Translations under genes and position numbers: made by a program
Shown: one piece after another, positions 43,601 through 48,388 of the stretch
How positions within the stretch are numbered: the first letter of the stretch is position 1
Layout: the number at the start of each line of letters is the position of its first letter
Notes under the pieces: generated by a model
Told to the model about the DNA's origin: nothing
Databases searched by the model: none
What the model saw: the letters and a program-made list of their open reading frames with translations, nothing else
Assembly: GCF_011605345.1 (NCBI RefSeq)
Contig: NZ_JAAOXM010000022.1
Location: 1-48,388 of the forward strand
Length of the DNA stretch: 48,388 bases
Direction: 5' to 3'
Source: Burkholderia sp. D-99
GTDB taxonomy: Bacteria; Pseudomonadota; Gammaproteobacteria; Burkholderiales; Burkholderiaceae

Positions 43601-43748
43601 AGATCGAATTGTCGGTGGCCTGCACCGTCCGGTTCGCATGGTCCGCGCGGATTTCCCCGGCGAATCCGGCGGCCCGCAGCGCGGCGAGAAAGTCACGGTA
43701 CGTATGCGCGGGCGGGCTGGCGGGGCGGGGCAACGAGGCGATCGACAT
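40689..43748 (-). CDS. ydiJ: FAD/Fe-S D-2-hydroxyacid dehydrogenase, YdiJ type
   Basis: 1019 residues, the size of E. coli YdiJ. The N-terminal FAD-binding domain has ARGGGTGTNGQSLTDGVVVD near 85-105. A second FAD-oxidase domain follows, then cysteine motifs: HCNGNGACYNF with AMCPS (near 574-592) and CLACKSCAGQCP (near 665-676) for iron-sulphur binding, and a C-terminal CCG region (ATGCCGMSGTYGHE, near 947). Enzymes of this type oxidise D-2-hydroxyglutarate or D-lactate and pass electrons to the respiratory chain. The start was set at ATG 43748; the longer open frame upstream is an antisense shadow of the divergent LysR gene. That LysR gene probably regulates it. Confidence 0.95.
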   Translation of the reverse strand: MSIASLPRPASPPAHTYRDFLAALRAAGFAGEIRADHANRTVQATDNSIYQRLPQAVICPAHADDVRLLARLLAEPAHRDVAVAARGGGTGTNGQSLTDGVVVDLSRNMNRILEIDVERRWVRVQAGVVKDQLNAALKPHGLFFAPELSTSNRATVGGMINTDASGQGSCTYGKTRDHVLELDFVLMGGERLHSDALADDELERRCARQDRIGKVYRTARRISDDKAALIDAKFPKLNRCLTGYDLAHLREPDGRFNLNSVLCGAEGSLGFVVEAKLNVLPIPKVSVLVNVRYAGFMDALRDARALLAHQPLSIETVDSKVLMLAMKDFVWSSVAEYFPQDDARPTLGINLIEFSGDDADDVDARVRAFVDHLRTDTSVERLGHTLAAGDDAVKRVYAMRKRAVGLLGNVQGEARPQPFVEDTAVPPENLPAYIAEFRALLDGHGLQYGMFGHVDAGVLHVRPALDMKDPKQAALVRPVSDAVAELTQRHGGLLWGEHGKGVRSEYAPAFFGELYPSLQQLKAAFDPHNQFNPGKIATPPDHTMRLLKIDEVPTRGDHDRQIDERVWQSYGTAMHCNGNGACYNFDPDDAMCPSWKATRERVQSPKGRASLMREWLRLQGQAGVDVVAAARARQPFLRGLAVRWRNSRAARNGEADFSHEVYDAMAGCLACKSCAGQCPVKVNVPEFRSRFLELYHQRYLRPLRDYLIGSLEFTMPWMARVPALYNGLMRAGWVRTLLERHVGMVDSPLLSRFDLAAVIREWRVKPADPQALAALSDAQRARSVVIVQDTFTRYFDTEQLATLIELAARTGFQVWLAPLAPNGKALHVQGFLRAFEKAAIRNAGQLAALARSGVALVGLDPAMTLTYRQEYLKVTGLADVPKVALPQEWLLQALPEAATDSVPRVAGSYRLLPHCTEKTNAPDSGKQWAQVFARRGLRLQVQATGCCGMSGTYGHEARNLETSKTIYAQSWAAQVDAADMEGEALATGYSCRSQVKRMSSKQVRHPLQALLDHVRAAGG

Positions 43749-43831
43749 GGGGCAAAGGCGCAGTGTGAGTGGGGCCGGCCGGTTCGCGTGTGCGGAAACA
43801 TGATTTTTTAGCAAGTTTCCACACAACCGGG

Positions 43832-43852
43832 AATTCCAGTATCTTTGGAATT
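43832..43852. promoter_or_regulatory. Candidate LysR box between ydiJ and lysR
   Basis: Perfect seven-base arms AATTCCA and TGGAATT around seven bases in the A+T-rich 153-base divergent region. The 21-base span and symmetry fit a LysR-type recognition site. Confidence 0.7.
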
Positions 43853-43901
43853 TCCGTGAGAAACAAACGAATTCTCCCCCGGCGAATATTGCATAAAACT
43901 C

Positions 43902-44792
43902 ATGAATTACCGTCGCCTCACCCCGTCCATGTCGCTGCTGCTCGTGTTCGAGGCTGCCGCGCGGCATGAAAGCTACACGCGCGCGGCCGAGGAGCTGTCG
44001 CTGAGCCAGAGCGCGATCAGCCGGCAAGTCCAGACGCTCGAGGATCAACTCGGCGTGCCGCTGTTCCGGCGCGAGGGCCGCTCCGTGAAGCTGACCGAGG
44101 TCGGGCGCCGCTACTTCACCGAGCTGAGCGGCGCACTCGGGCGCATCCGCGGCGCGACGCTGCAGGCGATGTCCCACCAGGCGGGCGCCGGCACGCTGCG
44201 GCTCGCGACGCTGCCGACGTTCGGCTCGAAATGGCTGCTGCCGCACCTGCACGACTTCTACGCCGCGCATCCGGGCGTGACCGTGCACCTGCATTCGCGG
44301 ATCGGCGCCATCGATTTCCTCAACGACGACCTCGATGCGGCCATCACCGTCGGCGCGGGCGACTGGCCGGGTTTGCACGCGCACCGGCTGTACAACGAGT
44401 TCCTGATCGCGATCGCACCGCCGGACACCGGCCGCCGCCGCAAGGCCGACGCGCATTCGCCGGCGTGGGCCGCGAAGCAGACGCTGCTCGGCGTGACGAG
44501 CAACCAGCAGGCGTGGGCCGAATGGTTTTCGCACTACCGGCTCGACCATCGGCAGATGCGCATCGGCCCGAGCTTCGAGCTGACGTCGCACCTGATCCAG
44601 GCCGTGCGGGCCGGGATGGGGATCGGGCTGGTGCCGAAGGTGCTGGTGGAGGACGAGCTGAGCCGCAACGAGCTCGTGTCGATCGGCGACGCGATCACCA
44701 GCCAGCGCAGCTACTACCTCGTCTATCCGCCGGGGAACGAGACGCTGCCATCGCTCGTCGCGTTCCGCGAATGGCTGCTGAAGTCGTGTTGA
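43902..44792 (+). CDS. LysR-family regulator (GcvA-like), divergent from ydiJ
   Basis: 296 residues. The N-terminal helix-turn-helix is clear (ESYTRAAEELSLSQSAISRQV, shortened), followed by VPLFRREGRSVKLTEVG. The effector domain begins GAGTLRLATLPTFGSKWLLP, typical of the GcvA/AmpR-like group. It is divergent from the YdiJ-type dehydrogenase and a palindrome lies between them. The simplest reading is control of that dehydrogenase by its hydroxyacid substrate. Convergent with the next LysR gene. Confidence 0.93.
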   Translation: MNYRRLTPSMSLLLVFEAAARHESYTRAAEELSLSQSAISRQVQTLEDQLGVPLFRREGRSVKLTEVGRRYFTELSGALGRIRGATLQAMSHQAGAGTLRLATLPTFGSKWLLPHLHDFYAAHPGVTVHLHSRIGAIDFLNDDLDAAITVGAGDWPGLHAHRLYNEFLIAIAPPDTGRRRKADAHSPAWAAKQTLLGVTSNQQAWAEWFSHYRLDHRQMRIGPSFELTSHLIQAVRAGMGIGLVPKVLVEDELSRNELVSIGDAITSQRSYYLVYPPGNETLPSLVAFREWLLKSC

Positions 44793-44820
44793 AACACGGC
44801 CGCCGGCATGCCACTCGGGT

Positions 44821-45672
44821 TCAGGTACGCCATTCGCCGAGAATCTGCTCGGCCAGGTAGTCGCACGGCGGCCGCGCGGACTGCGCGCTGCGCGCGAGCA
44901 CGACTTCGAGTTCGCCCAGCGGCGGCAGCCCGTGGCTTTCCGACAGCTGCACGAGATGATCGGGAATGCAGCAGCGCGCCAGCGGCGCCACCGCGAGCCC
45001 GGCCTCCACCATGCTGAGGAGGCCGAGGTGGCTCGGGCTTTCGTACGACATCCGGTACGGGATCTTCCGCCGGTTCAGCGCCTTGACCGCCTGATCGCGC
45101 GCCATGCTGCCGCCGTGCGTGAAAAAGGCCACCGGCAGCGGCCGCTCCTCCCATACGTTGCGTTTCGGCGACCCGGCCCAGACGAGCGGTTCGAGCCGGA
45201 TCAGCTCGCCGGTCACGCCCTTGATCCGCGTGAGGCACGCGAGGTCGACCGTGTTGTCCTTCAGCATCGGCACGAGCGCGCTGCTCGGCTGGCCGATCAC
45301 GCGCACTTCCACGCGCGGATGCATCGCGGCGAACTTGCCGAGCACCTGCGGCAGCAGCGACGAAATGTAGTCGTCGGGCACGCCGATCGTCACGCGGCCG
45401 CGAATCTCCGGACGCACGACCGACGCCCATGCCTCGTCGCGCAACGCCAGCATCCGGCGGCCGTATTCGGCGAGCATCGTGCCGTCGCCGGTCGGCGTCA
45501 CGTTGCGCGTGTCGCGGATGAACAGCGGCTTGCCGAGCGCGTCTTCCAGCGCCTTGATCTGCATGCTCACCGCCGACGGCGACCGGTGCACGGCCTGCGC
45601 ACCCTGAGCAAACGATCCGGATTCCGCGACGACCACCACCATCGCGAGCACATCGAGGTCGAGCTTTTTCAT
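44821..45672 (-). CDS. LysR-family regulator divergent from a LysE-type exporter
   Basis: 283 residues. The helix-turn-helix includes SFAQGAQAVHRSPSAVSMQI, followed by GKPLFIRDTRNVTPTGDG. The effector domain begins RGRVTIGVPDDYISSLLP. It is divergent from a LysE/RhtB-type exporter, with a long dyad starting twelve bases before its own ATG. This arrangement is typical of regulator-exporter pairs that respond to excess amino acid. It could also repress itself through the same site. Confidence 0.93.
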   Translation of the reverse strand: MKKLDLDVLAMVVVVAESGSFAQGAQAVHRSPSAVSMQIKALEDALGKPLFIRDTRNVTPTGDGTMLAEYGRRMLALRDEAWASVVRPEIRGRVTIGVPDDYISSLLPQVLGKFAAMHPRVEVRVIGQPSSALVPMLKDNTVDLACLTRIKGVTGELIRLEPLVWAGSPKRNVWEERPLPVAFFTHGGSMARDQAVKALNRRKIPYRMSYESPSHLGLLSMVEAGLAVAPLARCCIPDHLVQLSESHGLPPLGELEVVLARSAQSARPPCDYLAEQILGEWRT

Positions 45673-45683
45673 CGTATTCAGAA

Positions 45684-45706
45684 AAACTGATCAATCGATT
45701 CAGTTT
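45684..45706. promoter_or_regulatory. LysR operator between lysR and lysE-type genes
   Basis: Perfect seven-base arms AAACTGA and TCAGTTT around nine bases. It lies twelve bases before the LysR ATG and about 77 before the exporter ATG, fitting both autoregulation and activation. Confidence 0.75.
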
Positions 45707-45782
45707 ATCCCGTTTTACTGTTCCCCTCCACGGTCGGACAATGACTCCCGTCAGCCCTCACTTGTTGCAGGAATCATCAGAC

Positions 45783-46430
45783 ATGCATACGTCCGGATCG
45801 CTCTACGGATTTCTCGTCATCGGCGGCATGCTCGCGGTCACGCCCGGGCCAAACATGGTCTACGTGATGTCGCGCTCGATCGCGCAGGGCCGCACGGCGG
45901 GGCTCATTTCACTCGGCGGCGTGATGATCGGCTACCTGTTCTACATGTTCGGCGCGGCGTTCGGCATCACGACGCTGTTCATGAGCGTGCCCTATGCGGG
46001 CAGCGGGCTGGCCGTGGTCGGTGCGGCCTACCTGTTTTATCTGGCGTGGCAGGCCGTCAGGCCCGGCGGCCGTTCACCGTTCGAGGTGCAGGCATTGCCG
46101 AGCGAGCGGCCGCTTCGGCTGCTCGCGATGGGCGCGACGACCAGCGTGCTGAACCCGAAGCTCGCGATGCTGTTCATTTCGTTGCTGCCGCAGTTCATCG
46201 ACTACCGGAACGGCAGCGTGCTCGGGCAATCGCTGTTTCTCGGCTCGCTGCTGATCACCGCATTCGCTTGCGCCAACGGCACGGTGGCGATCTGCTCCAG
46301 CAGCATCGCAAGGTTCCTGCACGGGCGCCCGACGCTGCTGCTCGCCCAGCGCTGGGCGATGGGGCTCATCCTCGGCGGGCTCGGCGTGCAGATGGTGGTC
46401 GATGCATCGAAGATGGCGGGTATGGCGTGA
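45783..46430 (+). CDS. LysE/RhtB-family amino-acid exporter
   Basis: 215 residues with five to six membrane helices. The first contains AVTPGPNMVYVMSRSIAQGR, the family's hallmark (usually TPGPN), and NPKLAMLFISLLPQFI is the second conserved block. Such proteins export lysine, arginine, threonine, homoserine or related compounds. The ATG at 45783 has AGGA upstream; an in-frame ATG 14 codons earlier is less likely. It is divergent from a LysR regulator. Convergent with the APC permease, with a strong hairpin between. Confidence 0.93.
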   Translation: MHTSGSLYGFLVIGGMLAVTPGPNMVYVMSRSIAQGRTAGLISLGGVMIGYLFYMFGAAFGITTLFMSVPYAGSGLAVVGAAYLFYLAWQAVRPGGRSPFEVQALPSERPLRLLAMGATTSVLNPKLAMLFISLLPQFIDYRNGSVLGQSLFLGSLLITAFACANGTVAICSSSIARFLHGRPTLLLAQRWAMGLILGGLGVQMVVDASKMAGMA

Positions 46431-46465
46431 CGTCCGCGCGCGAGGCCATGAAACGGAATCGGAAT

Positions 46466-46495
46466 CGGCCGGCCGGCAGCGTCGCCGGCCGGCCG
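46466..46495. terminator. Shared terminator hairpin between lysE-type and APC permease genes
   Basis: Perfect twelve-base arms CGGCCGGCCGGC and GCCGGCCGGCCG around a six-base loop, in the gap between convergent genes. The flanks are only mildly A+T-rich, so strength is uncertain. Confidence 0.7.
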
Positions 46496-46535
46496 CCACG
46501 CCGGGAACCCGCCGCAGACGCGGCACGCGGCACGC

Positions 46536-47984
46536 TCACTTCGTCAGCAGCTCGGCCTCCAGCTCGCGCAAGCGCTCCGGAAACCGGACGCGCAGCACCA
46601 GGAACCACCCGAGCCCGATCGTCAGCAGCGCGACGAACACATAAGGCAGCCACGCATAAACGCCCTCCGGCACCGGATACACGCTGCCGGCCAGCGGAAT
46701 TGCGAGCAGCACGACCGCAATGACGCTGATCGCCACATGCCGCGCGCGAAGCCGGCCCCGGCGACGCAGATAAAGCGGCGCGCCGATCGCCACCAGCACG
46801 TACGCAAGCAGCCAGCCATACGTCGCGATTGAGCTGAGATAGCCATACGAATCGAGCAGCGCGGTGCCACGCGCGGTGAATACCAGCGCGGTGGCCAGCG
46901 CCAGCACCGCGATCAGCGCCACCGCGACGTGCGGCGTCGCATTGCGCTCGTGCGCCTGGCCCGTCGACGCATGCAGCACGCCCTGCCGCCCGAACGTATA
47001 GACGATCCGCGCCGCCGCGTTGATCGACGAGAAGAACGCCGCGAAGAAACTCAACGCCACGCCCGCGTCGATCAGCACGCCGACCCAGCCGGCCCCGAGC
47101 CGATGCGCGAGCACCGCGAGCGGGCCGTCGACCCGGTCGAGCGACGGCGTCTGCCCGTGGAACGCGCTCACCATCCCGTACGCGCCGATCACGAACAGGA
47201 TCGCCGGCCCGACGACGCTGATCAGCACCGCGCGCGGGATCGAGCGGAACGGGTCGCGCGCTTCGGCGCCGAGCACGGTCGCACTCTCGAAGCCCGTGAA
47301 GCTGAAGAACGCGAGCACCATCCCGAGCTGCAGCTGGGTCGGCTTCACGCCTTCGAGCGTCAGTTGCGCGCGATCGACCGGATGCCCGCCGAACGCGATC
47401 GTCCCGATCACGACGACGGCGATCAGCAGCAGCGTCGCGAGCTCGACGAACAGCGTGAAGCGCGTGGACAGCCGGATGTCGCGAAACGCGATGTACCACG
47501 CGGCGAACGCGGTGACGACCGTGAGCCCGAGCACCGCGCCGACCGGCGTCGCGCTGCCGAGCAGCCCCGTTTCGCGGCCGAGCACGAGGAATGTATTGAT
47601 CGTCCCCTGCAGGATGCCCGCGGCGGCCACCGCATAGGCAATCAGCAGCGACCACCCGCAGATCGCGCCCCAGACCGGCCCGATGCCGGCCGACACGTAC
47701 GCATACAGTGCACCCGGCGACGCCGAGTCGCGTGCGAACACCGAGATGCTCCACGACGCAAACAGCAGCGCGACGATCGCGAACAGGTACGCGAGCCACG
47801 TGCCGTTGCCGGCCGTCGCGAATACGGCGGGGATCAGCACGCCGATCCCGCCCGACACACCGACGAGGCCGATCGACTGCGCGATCAGCTCGGGCAGGCT
47901 CAGGTAATTACGCCGCAGGCCGCCTGCCTGCGGCACGGCATGCTGCGCGGGCAGTGCCTGCGCGGGGCTTGCTGGATGACTCAT
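46536..47984 (-). CDS. APC-superfamily amino acid permease
   Basis: 482 residues with about twelve membrane helices. The first helix carries SIGLVGVSGGIGVLIPAVFA, where relatives have the unwound G-S/T-G-I substrate site. Blocks ASPGALYAYVSAGIGP and FFSFTGFESATVLGAEARDP are typical of APC amino acid/polyamine permeases. It should import an amino acid or amine across the inner membrane. The ATG has GAGG upstream. The remains of an interrupted gene lie 82 bases upstream on the same strand, so the permease may have lost its original promoter. Confidence 0.93.
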   Translation of the reverse strand: MSHPASPAQALPAQHAVPQAGGLRRNYLSLPELIAQSIGLVGVSGGIGVLIPAVFATAGNGTWLAYLFAIVALLFASWSISVFARDSASPGALYAYVSAGIGPVWGAICGWSLLIAYAVAAAGILQGTINTFLVLGRETGLLGSATPVGAVLGLTVVTAFAAWYIAFRDIRLSTRFTLFVELATLLLIAVVVIGTIAFGGHPVDRAQLTLEGVKPTQLQLGMVLAFFSFTGFESATVLGAEARDPFRSIPRAVLISVVGPAILFVIGAYGMVSAFHGQTPSLDRVDGPLAVLAHRLGAGWVGVLIDAGVALSFFAAFFSSINAAARIVYTFGRQGVLHASTGQAHERNATPHVAVALIAVLALATALVFTARGTALLDSYGYLSSIATYGWLLAYVLVAIGAPLYLRRRGRLRARHVAISVIAVVLLAIPLAGSVYPVPEGVYAWLPYVFVALLTIGLGWFLVLRVRFPERLRELEAELLTK

Positions 47985-48066
47985 CGATTGACCTCGTCAG
48001 GAATGAAGCGGCGCCGCGTGCACACTGTCCGCCTCGGTGGCGTGATGCGCGTTCGCGGCGTACGCG

Positions 48067-48267
48067 TTACCGCACGGTGACCGTCACGAAGTCGATGGCC
48101 GACGTCACTGCGTTGCAGCCGGACAGCGGCGACAGGTCGCGGTCCGGATCGTCGTAGCCGCCGGCCCGGCCCATGGACGGCATGTCGTGCCGGCCGTGCT
48201 TCGCTTGCCAGGTCGACTTGCCCGGTGCGATCACCTTGGTCTCGGCCTTTTGGACGAAGATAAAAAA
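48067..48267 (-). pseudogene. C-terminal remnant of a gene cut by an insertion sequence
   Basis: An open minus-strand frame ends at a TAA (48067-48069). It runs back for about 65 codons to the insertion-sequence boundary without a start or ribosome site. Residues look genuine: VQKAETKVIAPGKSTWQAKH, then MGRAGGYDDPDRDLSPLSGC and AIDFVTVTVR at the end. I do not recognise the family; the beta-rich ending suggests an exported or enzyme domain. Everything upstream was displaced by the element. It lies in the same direction as the APC permease. Confidence 0.6.
48260..48267. repeat. Possible 8-base target duplication of the insertion sequence
   Basis: ATAAAAAA lies directly outside the inferred element end. 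ISL3-type elements make eight-base, A+T-rich duplications, so this fits, but the other side is outside the window. Confidence 0.4.
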
Positions 48268-48388
48268 GGTTCATCGAGGATTACCGGGGAACGCGGCGCG
48301 GATCTTGAGGAAGAAGTATTCCTCGTCGCGGTACCCGTAAGCTCGACGCTTGATGACCTTGATGGTGTTGTTGATACCTTCGACGACG
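48268..48388 (-). mobile_element. ISL3-type insertion sequence, one end only
   Basis: The inferred element starts at GGTTCATCGAGG, a GG-beginning end typical of ISL3-family inverted repeats, and continues past the window edge. It contains the end of a transposase gene. Only about 120 bases are visible. Confidence 0.7.
48271..48388 (-). CDS. ISL3-family transposase, C-terminal fragment (runs off the window)
   Basis: The last 38 codons are visible before the TGA at 48271-48273. They contain VEGINNTIKVIKRRAYGYRD and EEYFFLKIRAAFPG. The N-N-x-I-K-x-I-K-R-x-A-Y/F-G pattern is the conserved end of IS204/IS1001/IS1096/IS1165 (ISL3) DDE transposases, where the glutamate in VEGINN is the last catalytic acid. 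The rest of the gene lies to the right of the window. Confidence 0.85.
   Translation of the reverse strand, partial: VVEGINNTIKVIKRRAYGYRDEEYFFLKIRAAFPGNPR

Noticed and set aside
41661..43811. A 716-codon open frame on the plus strand
   Set aside because: Antisense to the YdiJ-type gene, which has full catalytic motifs; the plus-strand product is Arg/His/Val-rich low complexity.
47981..48274. A 97-codon minus-strand frame beginning in the insertion-sequence end
   Set aside because: It is out of frame with both the transposase end and the better remnant frame, and is Arg/Pro/Gly-rich noise.

Overview
The window is about 48.4 kb of very GC-rich DNA. Long false open frames run antisense to nearly every real gene, as expected at this base composition. 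The gene content points to a Burkholderia of the cepacia-complex type: OmpC-like and DUF3138-type porins, many LysR/TetR/LacI regulators paired with the genes they probably control, a YdiJ-type FAD/Fe-S dehydrogenase, and a loose, catabolism-rich organisation. It looks like a secondary chromosome or accessory-rich region. No rRNA, tRNA or CRISPR array was seen.

Left part (1-5.1 kb): a heptamer tandem repeat at the edge, then a minus-strand cluster of ribokinase, MFS carrier and a dihydrodipicolinate-synthase-family aldolase/lyase. A LacI-type repressor is divergent from it, with two TGTAA-type operators between. 5.1-10.6 kb: an LprI-like secreted protein, a Fic-family protein with a striking pair of matched dyads at its start, a LysR regulator divergent from a pirin, WrbA, and a small secreted protein. 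10.8-12.3 kb: an lrgA-lrgB pair preceded by nine perfect heptamer copies. 12.3-14.7 kb: a TetR-ohr-esterase block carrying three copies of one operator. 14.8-19.2 kb: a second TetR divergent from an alpha/beta hydrolase (both apparently with TTG starts), an ABC exporter and a DUF4262 protein.

19.2-30.9 kb is the most coherent system: a nine-gene minus-strand run encoding potF-potG-potH-potI-like polyamine uptake, a DUF3138 outer-membrane porin, a PuuB-like FAD oxidase, a cupin, an amidase-signature hydrolase and a PuuC-like aldehyde dehydrogenase, with a divergent LuxR-type regulator. It reads as a pathway from the outer membrane to the cytoplasm for a polyamine or related amine. It has no glutamylputrescine synthetase (PuuA) or class-I glutaminase-type hydrolase (PuuD) in the block; the amidase may stand in for PuuD.

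31-40.6 kb: an OmpC-like porin, GST, acyltransferase, a His/Gly-rich secreted protein, two overlapping hypothetical genes, a LysR/EamA divergent pair, a stand-alone branched-chain amino-acid binding protein, and a small Cro/C1-type HTH protein. 40.7-48.4 kb: a YdiJ-like dehydrogenase divergent from a LysR regulator, a LysR/LysE-exporter divergent pair with a good dyad, and an APC amino-acid permease. At the right edge is the end of an ISL3-type insertion sequence that appears to have cut a gene, leaving only its C-terminal part.
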